From positions 44,879 to 108,878 of the forward strand of contig NZ_BMGP01000005.1 of the NCBI RefSeq assembly GCF_014640255.1: a stretch of 64,000 nt of DNA, in the 5' to 3' direction. The notes under the pieces were generated by a model, which was given only the letters and a program-made list of their open reading frames with translations, made no database searches and was not told the origin of the DNA. Shown here piece after piece: positions 47,392-56,157 of the stretch. Every line of letters begins with the position of its first letter. Position 1 is the first letter of the stretch. The translations under genes and the position numbers were made by a program. This DNA is from Subtercola lobariae. Lineage in GTDB: Bacteria; Actinomycetota; Actinomycetes; Actinomycetales; Microbacteriaceae.

Positions 47392-47553
47392 AGCCGCGGG
47401 CCGCGCCGAAGCCCCTGACAGAGGCCGAAACAGCGGCTGAGCAGATCAGCCCACCGGTGCCCATGATGGCCGCCATCTTCTTGCAGGCTGCAGCCCCATG
47501 GCTTGCTGCCGAAGACCAGCCGTGCCCCGTCGGGCCCGACCGAAAGTGAGTTC

Positions 47554-48417
47554 ATGGAGTTCTTTCAAGCCATCATCTTGGGCCTCGTTCAGGGCCTCAC
47601 CGAGTTTCTGCCCATCTCGTCGAGCGCTCACATCAAGATCGTGGGCGAGCTCATCGGCACCGGCGGCGACCCGGGCGCCGCGTTCACCGCGATCATCCAA
47701 CTCGGCACAGAAGCCGCCGTGCTGGTGTTCTTCTGGCGCGACGTCGTGCGAATCGTGTCGAAGTGGGCTCGTTCACTCGTGGGCCGGGTGCCGCGCGACG
47801 ACCCCGATGCGCGCATGGGCTGGCTCATCATCATCGGCAGCATTCCCATCATCGTGCTGGGGCTGCTCTTTCAAGACCAGATCGAGACCGTGCTCCGTTC
47901 GCTCTGGATCGTCGTGGGCACGCTCATCGTCTTCGGCATTCTGCTCTTCATCGCCGACCACGTCGGCGCGCAGAAACGCCGCCTGAAAGACCTGACCTAC
48001 CCGCACGGCATCATCTACGGCTTCGCGCAGGCCCTCGCGCTCATCCCGGGTGTCTCACGTTCGGGTGGAACGATCACCGCCGGGCTCTTCATGGGTTACG
48101 AACGTAAGGCCGCAGCGCGGTACTCCTTCTTGCTCGCCATGCCCGCCGTCTTCGGCAGCGGGCTCTTTCAGGTCTACAAGTCGATCAAAGACCCCTGTAC
48201 GGCCGCGCTTGCGTCGTCGACCGGATGCACGCCCGAGATCTTCAACGCGGCCGACACCGCCGTGGCCACCGTCGTCTCCTTCGCCGTGGGCCTGGTGGTC
48301 ATCGCGTTCTTCATGAACTACATCTCGCGGCACAGCTTCACCCCCTTCGTCATCTACCGCCTAGCGCTCGGCGTGGTGCTGGCGGTCTTGCTGCTGACGA
48401 ACACCATCGCGGCCTAG
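47554..48417 (+). CDS. uppP: Undecaprenyl-diphosphate phosphatase
   Basis: Membrane enzyme of the BacA/UppP family recycling undecaprenyl diphosphate to the monophosphate carrier for cell-wall synthesis; raised dosage can give bacitracin tolerance. 287 residues from ATG 47554; the longer frame adds 17 unlike residues. Both catalytic motifs are present: [14 protein letters not shown] near residue 14 and [18 protein letters not shown] near 170, with about eight hydrophobic helices. The 162-base spacer before it has no clear signal. Confidence 0.95.
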   Translation: MEFFQAIILGLVQGLTEFLPISSSAHIKIVGELIGTGGDPGAAFTAIIQLGTEAAVLVFFWRDVVRIVSKWARSLVGRVPRDDPDARMGWLIIIGSIPIIVLGLLFQDQIETVLRSLWIVVGTLIVFGILLFIADHVGAQKRRLKDLTYPHGIIYGFAQALALIPGVSRSGGTITAGLFMGYERKAAARYSFLLAMPAVFGSGLFQVYKSIKDPCTAALASSTGCTPEIFNAADTAVATVVSFAVGLVVIAFFMNYISRHSFTPFVIYRLALGVVLAVLLLTNTIAA

Positions 48418-48436
48418 CCCTCAGGGTTTTCGCGAT

Positions 48437-48442
48437 TAGAGT
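48437..48442 (+). promoter_or_regulatory. Candidate leaderless -10 for mshC
   Basis: TAGAGT, six bases before GTG 48449. Confidence 0.4.
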
Positions 48443-48448
48443 TCACTA

Positions 48449-49843
48449 GTGCATTCCTGGCGTTCACCCGACGTTCCCACTCTTCCAGGCGTTGGCAGCG
48501 AACCTCGTCTGTTCAATCAGGCCACGGGGCAGATCGAGCAGACGGCGGTCGGGGCGGATGCCCGTGCCGGCCTCTATGTCTGCGGCATCACCCCCTACGA
48601 CGCCACGCATCTCGGTCACGCCTCGACGTATCTCGCATTCGACACCCTCAACCGGCTCTGGCTCGACGCGGGGTTCACTCTGAACTACGCGCAGAACATC
48701 ACCGACATCGACGACCCGCTGCTCGAGCGCGCGGCGGCCACCGGGGTCGACTGGCGTGAGCTCGCTGCGTCGCAGATCGAGCTCTTTCGCGGTGACATGC
48801 AGGCGCTGCGCATCCTCGCTCCGCAGAACTACGTGGCGGTGACTGAGGTCATCGACGAGATCGCCGCAGCCGTTGCCGAGCTGCTGCACCTCGGCTTCGC
48901 GTACACCGTGCCCACGCCCGACGCCTCGAACCCCGGCGACAGCGACGTCTACTTCGATGCCGCGCGCGCCGCCGCCGACACGAGCTGGCACCTCGGTTTC
49001 GAGAGCCGCTACGACCGCGACACCATGCTCGAGGTGTTCGCCCAGCGCGGGGGAGACCCCGAGCGGCCCGGCAAGCACGACGCCCTCGATCCGCTGCTCT
49101 GGCGGGTGGCGAGGGCCGGCGAGCCGAGTTGGCCCACTGACGGCGCAGCCGACCTCGACGACGAGGCGACAGCGGCGGCGGCGGCGGCGGCGGCCTCAGC
49201 CAACTCGTCGAACCGGCCCGTGAGCAGTTCAGCTGACGTCGGCGTCACGGCCGCGACCGGCACGCTGGGCTGGCCCGCGGGCATCGGCGCCGGGCGCCCC
49301 GGCTGGCACATCGAATGCTCGGTCATCGCGCTGCAACACCTCGGCACCGACTTCGCCGTTCAGGGCGGTGGCAGCGACCTCATCTTTCCGCACCACGAGT
49401 TCAGTGCCGCGCACGCGACGGCGTTGACCGGTGAGCCTTTTGCGGGCATCCACGCGCACACCGGAATGGTGGCCTATCAGGGCGAGAAGATGAGCAAGTC
49501 GCTCGGCAACCTCGTGCTGGTCTCGCGTTTGACCGCCGCGGGGGTGGATGCTCGGGTGATTCGACTCGCGCTGCTGGCGCACCACTACCGCAGTGATTGG
49601 GAGTACTCCGAGGCCGACCTCGAGCGGGCATCCACTCGCCTCACGGCCTACACGAAAGCGTCACGCACCGAACTCGATGACGCCGAAGCCGTCACCCTGC
49701 TGGGCCGCCTGCGCGAGCGTCTCGCCGACGACCTCGACACCCCGGCCGCGCTCGACGAGCTCGACGCGTGGTTCGCCGCGCGCCCGCTCACCCCCCTCGT
49801 CGAAGGCGCCCTCGACGCCTTGCTCGGAATCCGCCTCTCCTAA
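48449..49843 (+). CDS. mshC: Mycothiol ligase MshC (cysteine:glucosaminyl-inositol ligase)
   Basis: Joins cysteine to glucosaminyl-inositol in mycothiol synthesis; related to cysteinyl-tRNA synthetase. GTG 48449. The 464-residue product has YVCGITPYDATHLGHASTYL near residue 43 (zinc cysteine plus HLGH), ITDIDDPLLERA, GWHIECSVIAL with the second zinc cysteine, FPHHEFSAAHA, and KMSKSLGN near 349. The family is about 415 long. The excess is a low-complexity insert of about 45 residues near 230-270, containing AAAAAAAASANSSN, encoded partly by a GGC-type triplet run at 49168-49195. The catalytic core seems intact. Confidence 0.94.
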   Translation: MHSWRSPDVPTLPGVGSEPRLFNQATGQIEQTAVGADARAGLYVCGITPYDATHLGHASTYLAFDTLNRLWLDAGFTLNYAQNITDIDDPLLERAAATGVDWRELAASQIELFRGDMQALRILAPQNYVAVTEVIDEIAAAVAELLHLGFAYTVPTPDASNPGDSDVYFDAARAAADTSWHLGFESRYDRDTMLEVFAQRGGDPERPGKHDALDPLLWRVARAGEPSWPTDGAADLDDEATAAAAAAAASANSSNRPVSSSADVGVTAATGTLGWPAGIGAGRPGWHIECSVIALQHLGTDFAVQGGGSDLIFPHHEFSAAHATALTGEPFAGIHAHTGMVAYQGEKMSKSLGNLVLVSRLTAAGVDARVIRLALLAHHYRSDWEYSEADLERASTRLTAYTKASRTELDDAEAVTLLGRLRERLADDLDTPAALDELDAWFAARPLTPLVEGALDALLGIRLS

Positions 49844-49848
49844 GCGCC

Positions 49849-49904
49849 CGCGATCACAAAAACTGACCCAAAATCGCGGATTTGGGTAGGTTTTTGTGAT
49901 CGCG
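49849..49904. terminator. 56-bp palindrome between mshC and the PAC2 gene
   Basis: CGCGATCACAAAAAC pairs perfectly with GTTTTTGTGATCGCG, and ACCCAAA continues the stem against TTTGGGT. About 22 of 27 positions pair. Placed between convergent stops, it probably terminates both transcripts, but it is unusually long. Confidence 0.85.
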
Positions 49905-49929
49905 GAGAGGGGGGCGCCAGGGGCGAGGG

Positions 49930-50958
49930 TCAGGGGCGCCAGGGCTCGGAGCCGCCCGTGGCGGGGGGAGTGCCGCCATCGCGTTTGCGCAGGTAGCGCT
50001 CGAACTCTTGGGCGATGGCCTCGCCGCTCGCCTCGGGCGAGTCGACGGTGTCGCGCGCCTGTTCGAGCTGCTGAATGTACGACGCCATCTCGTCGTCTTC
50101 GCCGGCCAGGGTGTTGATGCCCGTCTCCCACGCCTCGGCCTCTTCGACCAGATCGCCGCGCGGCACGTCGACCGAGATGAGGCCCTCGAGCTTCTCGATG
50201 AGTGCCAAGGTCGCCTTGGGCGATGGCGCATTGTGCACGTAGTGCGGCACCGCGGCCCACAGTGTGACGGTGGGGATGCCCGCCTGCTCGGCCGCATCGG
50301 CGAGCACACTCAGGATGCCCACCGGCCCTTCGTACGTGCTGCGTTCGATCTCGAGTTCAGAGCGAACCGCTTGGTTCTCGCTCGAAGAAGAGACGCTGAT
50401 GGGCCGGGTGTGCGGAACGTCGGCGAGCATCGCCCCGAGAAACACGATCCCCGAGATCCCGGCATCGACGGCCACGTTCAGAACCTCGCTGGTGAACGTC
50501 TTCCAGCCGCGAGAGGGCTCAGTGCCGAGCAGCAAGAAGATGTTGCTCGGGGAGGCGGGGACGCCGGGGGTGCCGGCCTCGCCCGCGGTGCCGGCCTCGC
50601 CGGAGTCAACCGAACTACTAGAGCCCGCAGGGTCGCTGCCCGAGTCGCTACCCGCCAGGGCGCCGCCCAGCTGCTCGTTCGCGGGCCCGAATATCTCGGC
50701 CGTCGGCCAGATCAGAATGCGCTGACCGTCGTCATCGAACTCGCTCGTGGGGCGATTGAATTGATAGTCGAAATAGTCTTCAGAGTCGATCTCGGCGATG
50801 CTCACCAGATCGAGTTGGTCTTTCACCATGCGCACCGCGCCGGTCGCCGCTTCCCCCGCGTCGTTCCAGCCCTCGAACGCCACAACCATCAGTTTGCCGT
50901 TCAAGAACTGTGCGCTGCCTCGCGCGCTGTTGCCTTGCGCTTCGTTGCCGTCTACCAC
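49930..50958 (-). CDS. PAC2-family protein
   Basis: 342 residues from GTG 50958. It has LMVVAFEGWNDAGEAATGAV near residue 22 and LGAMLADVPHTRPISV near 180, the marks of the actinobacterial PAC2 (DUF75) family, named after a eukaryotic proteasome assembly chaperone. A function in actinobacteria is not established. A low-complexity insert near residues 100-140 (SGSDPAGSSSSVDSGEAG) interrupts the domain. It is divergent from the HAD/trmI pair and so borders a region where proteasome genes are often found, though none is present. Confidence 0.85.
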   Translation of the reverse strand: MVDGNEAQGNSARGSAQFLNGKLMVVAFEGWNDAGEAATGAVRMVKDQLDLVSIAEIDSEDYFDYQFNRPTSEFDDDGQRILIWPTAEIFGPANEQLGGALAGSDSGSDPAGSSSSVDSGEAGTAGEAGTPGVPASPSNIFLLLGTEPSRGWKTFTSEVLNVAVDAGISGIVFLGAMLADVPHTRPISVSSSSENQAVRSELEIERSTYEGPVGILSVLADAAEQAGIPTVTLWAAVPHYVHNAPSPKATLALIEKLEGLISVDVPRGDLVEEAEAWETGINTLAGEDDEMASYIQQLEQARDTVDSPEASGEAIAQEFERYLRKRDGGTPPATGGSEPWRP

Positions 50959-51055
50959 CGTTTTATTTGACCTAGCCCTTGCCGTTTCGAACCTTCGCGA
51001 ATGGGGATTGTTCAAGGATAGGCCGTCGAGCCTTCGGGGGTACTGGCAGTGCCGG

Positions 51056-51061
51056 TAGGCT
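51056..51061 (+). promoter_or_regulatory. Candidate leaderless -10 for the HAD gene
   Basis: TAGGCT, eight bases before GTG 51070. Confidence 0.4.
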
Positions 51062-51069
51062 GGCATCCC

Positions 51070-51894
51070 GTGACCGAACTGTATCCTGCCGCCGTACTTT
51101 GGGACTTAGACGGCACGCTCGTCGACACTGAGCCGTATTGGATGAGCGCGCAGACCGCCCTCATCGAGTCATATGGCGGCACCTGGAGCCACGAAGAAGC
51201 GCTCGATCTCGTCGGTTCAGGCCTCTGGCGCACCGCACAGACGATGCAGCGTCATGGCGTCGCGATGAGCGAAGACGCCATCGTCTCGCTGCTCAGCGAC
51301 CAGGTGATGCAGCAGATCAGCGTAAAGGTGCCATGGCGGCCGGGGGCCAGGGAGCTTCTGCGCGCGATTCGTGAGGCGGGCATCCCCACCGCCCTCGTGA
51401 CCATGTCGATCGGGCGGATGGCCGAACATGTGCGGTCGTTCATCGACTTCGACGCGTTCGACGTTGTCGTTTCGGGCGATTCGGTCACCAACGCGAAGCC
51501 GAACCCCGAGGCGTACCTGCTGGCCGCCGCAACGCTCGGTGTCGACCCCAGGCAGTGCGTCGCCATCGAAGACTCGACCACGGGCGTGGCCTCGGCCGCA
51601 GCGGCGGGCGTCGTGACCATCGGTGTGCCGCACATGCTCTCGCTCGCCGACAGCCCCGCCGATGCGCTCTGGCCGACGCTCGACGGCCGCGGTGTGGCCG
51701 ATCTGGTGGCGACCTTCGGCGAGTTCGCCGCGCAGCACGCCACTCGCGCACGGCTCTCGGTCGAGGATGCCCTGTCGAGCGCCGCCGCGAGTGCCGACCC
51801 GATGGCAGCAGCAGTCGGCGCCACCGCGATCGCGACGGCAGTGTCCACCGCGGCAGCAGCCACACCCGCAACCACAGAAAGTGCCACCTCATGA
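51070..51894 (+). CDS. HAD-superfamily phosphatase
   Basis: 274 residues from GTG 51070; GTG 51049 overlaps the likely -10 and was rejected. Nucleophile motif LWDLDGTLVDTEPYW at residue 10, VTMSIGRMAEH (motif II), the lysine in NAKPNPEAYL, and CVAIEDSTTGVASAAAAG (motif III). This is the beta-phosphoglucomutase/phosphoglycolate phosphatase-like branch; substrate unknown. The last 40 residues are alanine-rich and probably unstructured. The stop overlaps trmI by four bases (ATGA), a common actinobacterial pairing. Confidence 0.9.
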   Translation: MTELYPAAVLWDLDGTLVDTEPYWMSAQTALIESYGGTWSHEEALDLVGSGLWRTAQTMQRHGVAMSEDAIVSLLSDQVMQQISVKVPWRPGARELLRAIREAGIPTALVTMSIGRMAEHVRSFIDFDAFDVVVSGDSVTNAKPNPEAYLLAAATLGVDPRQCVAIEDSTTGVASAAAAGVVTIGVPHMLSLADSPADALWPTLDGRGVADLVATFGEFAAQHATRARLSVEDALSSAAASADPMAAAVGATAIATAVSTAAAATPATTESATS

Positions 51895-52901
51895 CTGCCC
51901 AGTTCAGCGGCCCGTTCCGCGCGGGAGACCGCGTGCAACTTACCGGGCCCAAAGGCAAGCTCAACAGCATCAGCCTCGAGGCTGGCGCCGTCTTTCACAC
52001 CCACCACGGCTGGATCGAGCACGATTCGCTCATCGGGCAGCCCGACGGCACCGTCGTGGCGAACTCGGTGGGCGTCGAATACCTCGCCCTGCGCCCGCTG
52101 CTCACCGATTTCGTCATGGCCATGCCCCGCGGCGCCGCCATCATCTACCCCAAAGACGCCGCGCAGATTCTCGCGCAGGCCGACGTCTTTCCCGGCGCAA
52201 CCGTGGTCGAGGCCGGCGTCGGTTCGGGCGCGCTCTCGCTCTGGCTGCTGCGCGCACTCGGCGCCGAGGGCCGCCTCTCGTCGTTCGAACGCCGTGATGA
52301 GTTCGCCGACATCGCCCGCGAGAACGTGGCCTCGTTTCTGGGCTACGACCCGTCGAACTGGAGCGTGACGGTCGGCGACCTTGCTGAGGCGCTGCCGAGC
52401 ATCCACCCTGACCACACCGTCGACCGCGTGATTCTCGACATGCTCGCGCCGTGGGAGTGCATCGAGGCGACGGCGGCGGCACTCAAGCCTGGCGGCGTGG
52501 TGCTCTGCTACGTCGCCACCGTCACTCAGCTCTCGCGGGTCACCGAGACCATTCGCAGCACAGGCCTCTTCACTAACCCCGACCCGAGCGAGACCATGGT
52601 GCGCACCTGGCACGTCGAGGGCCTCGCGGTTCGCCCCGACCACCGGATGATCGGGCACACCGGCTTCTTGGTGACCTCGCGCAGGCTCGCCCCCGGTGCC
52701 GTGCTGCCCGAGTTGAAGCGTCGCGCCTCGAAGTCGGAGTACTCCGACGACGACGTCGAGGCTTGGACTCCCGGAGCCCTCGGCGAACGCGGCATCAGCC
52801 CGAAGAGCTTGCGCAAGCGCGTGCGGCAGGCCGGCGCCAGTGCATCTGTGGCTCGACAGCGTGAAGCGGCCGAGCTTTCAGAAACTGATCAATTAGAATA
52901 A
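51891..52901 (+). CDS. trmI: tRNA (adenine-58-N1)-methyltransferase TrmI
   Basis: 336 residues, ATG 51891. SAM-dependent tRNA m1A58 methylase. The N-terminal beta domain begins GPFRAGDRVQLTGPKGK. The Rossmann part has IYPKDAAQIL, VVEAGVGSGALSLWLLRALG near residue 103 (motif I), VTVGDLAE and ILDMLAPWECIEA near 182 (motif IV). In M. tuberculosis the homologue Rv2118c stands near the mpa/arc proteasome ATPase; here an FKBP gene follows instead. Confidence 0.95.
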   Translation: MTAQFSGPFRAGDRVQLTGPKGKLNSISLEAGAVFHTHHGWIEHDSLIGQPDGTVVANSVGVEYLALRPLLTDFVMAMPRGAAIIYPKDAAQILAQADVFPGATVVEAGVGSGALSLWLLRALGAEGRLSSFERRDEFADIARENVASFLGYDPSNWSVTVGDLAEALPSIHPDHTVDRVILDMLAPWECIEATAAALKPGGVVLCYVATVTQLSRVTETIRSTGLFTNPDPSETMVRTWHVEGLAVRPDHRMIGHTGFLVTSRRLAPGAVLPELKRRASKSEYSDDDVEAWTPGALGERGISPKSLRKRVRQAGASASVARQREAAELSETDQLE

Positions 52902-52961
52902 GCGCGCTCGATTCGTCGAACGCTTCATCGAGCCCTGAAAACTTTTGTGAAATGAGGATCC

Positions 52962-53921
52962 GTGCGTAAGTTTGTCGCGCTCACCGTGGCCGCAGGCCTG
53001 CTCGTCGCCTTGGCCGGCTGCAGTTCGTCGTCAGACTCAGCCGCCGGATGCACGCCTCAAGCCACCGCGGGGCCGGCCTCGAACCTCGTGACCGCCACCG
53101 GCGACTTCGGTACCGCACCGACCGTCTCGTTTTACACTCCGCTCGATGTCACTGGGCCCCAGGTCACGACGCTGATCAAGGGCACGGGCGCCACCGTAGG
53201 CGAGGGCGACTACATTCTCGGCGAGTACACCTTCGTCGACGGCGCCACTGGCCAGGTGCAGCAGAAGTCCTCGTACAACGGCTCAGACTCCGCCGGCTTC
53301 GTCGTCGGCAAGCTCGACGCGCTGCCTGCCCTCGACGCTGGGGTGCGGTGCGCTACGGTCGGGTCGCGGCTCGCCATCACGATGCCCCCGGTCGCCGCCA
53401 GCGACAGCAGCGCAGGCAGCGCCGACTCTGTGGTCGCCGTGTTCGACGTCATCGGCTCGTTCCCGGCTCGCGCCGACGGCGCGACCCAGCCTGCTCAGGC
53501 CGGCTTCCCGAGCGTCGCTCTCGGCCCCGACGGCCGACCCGGCATCACCATTCCTTCTGGCGCGGTTCCCACCGATCTCAAGACGGCCGTACTGAAAAAG
53601 GGTAACGGCGCGGTTGTCGCCGAAGGCGACCACGTTGTCGTCAAGTACACCGCCGTGGTGTGGGCAGACAAGTCGGTCGCGAAGACCACGTGGGATGACG
53701 GGGTGCCCGTCGTGGCAACCGCTTCAGCTACACAGCCGCTGTCGACCACCGTCGTTCCGGCGCTCGTCGGCCAAACCGTCGGGTCGCAGTACATCACGGT
53801 CGTTCCGCCGAGCGCCGGGTACGGCTCCACGGCGTCGACAGACCCTGCTGTTCCGGCCAATTCGACTCTCATCTATGTGGTCGACGTTCTCGGCACAGTG
53901 CAGGCGACTCCGTCTCAGTAA
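52962..53921 (+). CDS. FKBP-type peptidyl-prolyl isomerase, lipoprotein
   Basis: 319 residues from GTG 52962, with GAGGATCC upstream. A lipobox LVALAGC with acylated Cys20 predicts a lipoprotein outside the membrane. The C-terminal FKBP domain (about 205-315) has EGDHVVVKYTAVVWADK, ALVGQTVGSQYITVVPPSAGYG and STLIYVVDVLG. The first half, with EGDYILGEYTFVDGATG, looks like a degenerate FKBP repeat. Probably an extracytoplasmic folding helper. Set between trmI and pafB. Confidence 0.9.
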   Translation: MRKFVALTVAAGLLVALAGCSSSSDSAAGCTPQATAGPASNLVTATGDFGTAPTVSFYTPLDVTGPQVTTLIKGTGATVGEGDYILGEYTFVDGATGQVQQKSSYNGSDSAGFVVGKLDALPALDAGVRCATVGSRLAITMPPVAASDSSAGSADSVVAVFDVIGSFPARADGATQPAQAGFPSVALGPDGRPGITIPSGAVPTDLKTAVLKKGNGAVVAEGDHVVVKYTAVVWADKSVAKTTWDDGVPVVATASATQPLSTTVVPALVGQTVGSQYITVVPPSAGYGSTASTDPAVPANSTLIYVVDVLGTVQATPSQ

Positions 53922-54038
53922 CGGTCGCAGAGCTACGGCGCGGGGCTGAGCGGCGCAAACCGGCACCAACGGGTTGGCGCCGCGCGGGCATCCACTCTGC
54001 CCAGAGCGCAATCGCGCCGTTCTGAGCGCCCAGCGCCA

Positions 54039-54044
54039 TAGAAT
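54039..54044 (+). promoter_or_regulatory. Candidate leaderless -10 for pafB
   Basis: TAGAAT, six bases before GTG 54051; this spacing favours 54051 over GTG 54048. Confidence 0.4.
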
Positions 54045-54050
54045 TCTGTG

Positions 54051-55127
54051 GTGACTACTGAGAGCTCGGGGGCGGCGCCGGTTGCCGTTGAAGAGCGGCT
54101 GTTCAGCCTCGTGCTGGCGCTGCTCGCCAGCGAAGCGGGGTTGACGAAGAATGAGATTCTGTCGACCGTTCAGGGGTACCGTCAGAAGTACGTCTTCGGC
54201 GGCGACAACGCGAGCCTCGAGCGTCAGTTCGAACGCGACAAAGACGACATTCGTGAGCTCGGCGTGCCACTCGAGACCATCGAGCCGCTCGACGAAGCGG
54301 GCAGCAATCACCACCTGCGCTATCGCATTCCTAAAGGCGCATATGACCTGCCGGCCGACATCTCGTTCTCGTCAGACGAGATCGCGCTGCTGAATCTCGC
54401 CGCTCTCGCCTGGCGTGAGGGTTCGCTCTCTCGCGAGTCGCGGCACGCGCTGCTGAAGCTGCAGTCGCTCGGCGTCGATTCCATCGAACCCGTGCTCGGC
54501 TATGCCCCGCGCATTCGCACCCGTGAGGCCGCTTTCGACCCGCTGACCGACGCGTTGGCACGACGGGTTCTAGTGCGGTTCGCCTACCTCAAACCGGGTG
54601 ACCTCTCGCCGCGTGAACGTACGGTCGCGCCGCTCTCGGTGGTGCAACACGAAGGCCGGTGGCACGTTCGGGGCATCGACCAGAACGTCAACGAGCCACG
54701 CACCTTTCTTCTGTCACGCATTATCGGGCCCGTGACTCGAACCCGAATCTCGTTCGAGAGCACCGACGACCAGTCGGCCGAGACGGCACTCGCTCAACTC
54801 GACGAGATCTGGCAGCGCAACCGAGCGGAGGTCGACGTGCGTGCGAACTCCGACGCCGAAACCCGACTTCTGAAACGCCGTGGCAGCATACGAGCCGCGG
54901 ATGCCCGGCTCACCCTGCACTTCACCGACCTGCACCTCTTGGCTGACGAACTCGCCGGTTTCGGGCCCGAAGTTTTCGTGGTTTCGCCGCCCGAGCTTCG
55001 TGACGCCGTGCGCAAGCGTCTCGAACTGACGGTGGCGACCCACCTGACACCAACGCCGGGTCGGCAGACCGGGCGCGATGAACCTCACGAGCGAAAGGAG
55101 CAGTCGAATGCCGAAGAACCCGCCTAA
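54051..55127 (+). CDS. pafB: WYL-domain transcription regulator PafB
   Basis: 358 residues. N-terminal winged helix (about 15-95) with VEERLFSLVLALLASEAGLTK, then a WYL domain with VRFAYLKPGDLSPRERTVAPL and RWHVRGIDQNVNEPRTFLL, and a C-terminal extension (WCX-like). In mycobacteria PafB and PafC form a heterodimer that activates the LexA-independent DNA-damage regulon. The 3' end overlaps pafC by 20 bases. The name comes from linkage to pafA, which is absent here. Confidence 0.92.
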   Translation: MTTESSGAAPVAVEERLFSLVLALLASEAGLTKNEILSTVQGYRQKYVFGGDNASLERQFERDKDDIRELGVPLETIEPLDEAGSNHHLRYRIPKGAYDLPADISFSSDEIALLNLAALAWREGSLSRESRHALLKLQSLGVDSIEPVLGYAPRIRTREAAFDPLTDALARRVLVRFAYLKPGDLSPRERTVAPLSVVQHEGRWHVRGIDQNVNEPRTFLLSRIIGPVTRTRISFESTDDQSAETALAQLDEIWQRNRAEVDVRANSDAETRLLKRRGSIRAADARLTLHFTDLHLLADELAGFGPEVFVVSPPELRDAVRKRLELTVATHLTPTPGRQTGRDEPHERKEQSNAEEPA

Positions 55128-56148
55128 CACCACCTCGTTCGTTCACGCGCAAGACAAACTCGCGTTTCTGCTCTCGCTCGTTCCGTACCTGCTCGACCGC
55201 GATCGCGTCTCGGTCGGCGAGGTTGCCAGTCACTTTCAGGTGAGCGAAGAGCAAGTGCGTGAAGCCGTGCGCCTCATCGCGGTCTCGGGTGTGCCCGGTG
55301 AAACGGCCCAATACCAGCATGGCGACCTCTTCGACATCGCGTGGGACGACTTCGAAGAAAGCGACGAGATTCAGATCACCCATCGGGTCGCACTCGATGA
55401 TTCGCCGCGGTTCTCGGCGCGCGAAGCGGCCGCGCTGATCGCCGGCCTGCAGTACCTTCAAGCACTGCCGGAGTCGCTCGATAGCTCAGTGCTCTCGGGG
55501 TTGATGGCGAAGTTGGCTCGCGGGGCATCCGAAGCCCCCAGTCAAGTGGCGGTGGCTCGAGCGGCGCCGAGTGAGAGTCTTCTCACCATTCGATCTGCCG
55601 TTGAGCGAGGCACCCAGATCGAGTTCGACTACGTGAGCTCTCGCGGCGACCGCGAGCACCGCGTGGTCGACCCGCTGCGTATCGACTCGAACAACGAAGA
55701 CTGGTATCTGCGCGGCTGGTGCCACACCAGGCAGGGTATTCGCACGTTCAGACTCGATCGCATGGCAGACCTCACGCAGACGGATGCTCCCAACACGTAC
55801 AGCCCGGGCGACCTGTCACTGCCCGACACCCTGTTCGACGGCTCGGGTGAGACGCAGGGCGTGGTGCTCGAGGTTCTGCCCGCCGCGGTGGGGCTGCTGG
55901 GGGAGTACCTCGCCGAGGGCGAACCGCAGATCTCGCTCGGTGCGCTGACCCAGGTCACCGTTCGCGTGGCGCATATTCACGGGCTGAAGCGCCTCGTCGC
56001 CAGCCTGCCCGGGGTCGTTCGCGTGGTCGACCCGCCTGAGGCGCGGCTGGCCGTGCACGACTGGGCGGCCGCGGCCCTCGACGCGTACGCCGCCAACGGC
56101 GAAGACCCAGCTGGCTCCGCCGCGGCGGGCCGGCCAGACCCCGCGTAG
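55108..56148 (+). CDS. pafC: WYL-domain transcription regulator PafC
   Basis: 346 residues from ATG 55108, with AAAGGAG seven bases upstream and inside the end of pafB. N-terminal HTH: KLAFLLSLVPYLLDRDRVSVGEVASHF. WYL domain with QIEFDYVSSRGDREHRVVDPL and DWYLRGWCHTRQGIRTFRLDR, then a C-terminal extension with VRVAHIHGLKRLVASLPG. Partner of PafB. Ends ten bases before the small membrane-protein gene. Confidence 0.92.
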   Translation: MPKNPPNTTSFVHAQDKLAFLLSLVPYLLDRDRVSVGEVASHFQVSEEQVREAVRLIAVSGVPGETAQYQHGDLFDIAWDDFEESDEIQITHRVALDDSPRFSAREAAALIAGLQYLQALPESLDSSVLSGLMAKLARGASEAPSQVAVARAAPSESLLTIRSAVERGTQIEFDYVSSRGDREHRVVDPLRIDSNNEDWYLRGWCHTRQGIRTFRLDRMADLTQTDAPNTYSPGDLSLPDTLFDGSGETQGVVLEVLPAAVGLLGEYLAEGEPQISLGALTQVTVRVAHIHGLKRLVASLPGVVRVVDPPEARLAVHDWAAAALDAYAANGEDPAGSAAAGRPDPA

Positions 56149-56151
56149 ACT
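56146..56151 (+). promoter_or_regulatory. Candidate leaderless -10 at the pafC stop
   Basis: TAGACT, six bases before ATG 56158; its TAG is also the pafC stop codon. Confidence 0.45.
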
Positions 56152-56157
56152 CGCCGT

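Noticed and set aside
49930..50958. PAC2 protein as evidence for a local proteasome
   Set aside because: PAC2/DUF75 proteins occur in actinobacteria without proteasomes, and no prcB, prcA, pup, dop, pafA or mpa gene is found in the window.
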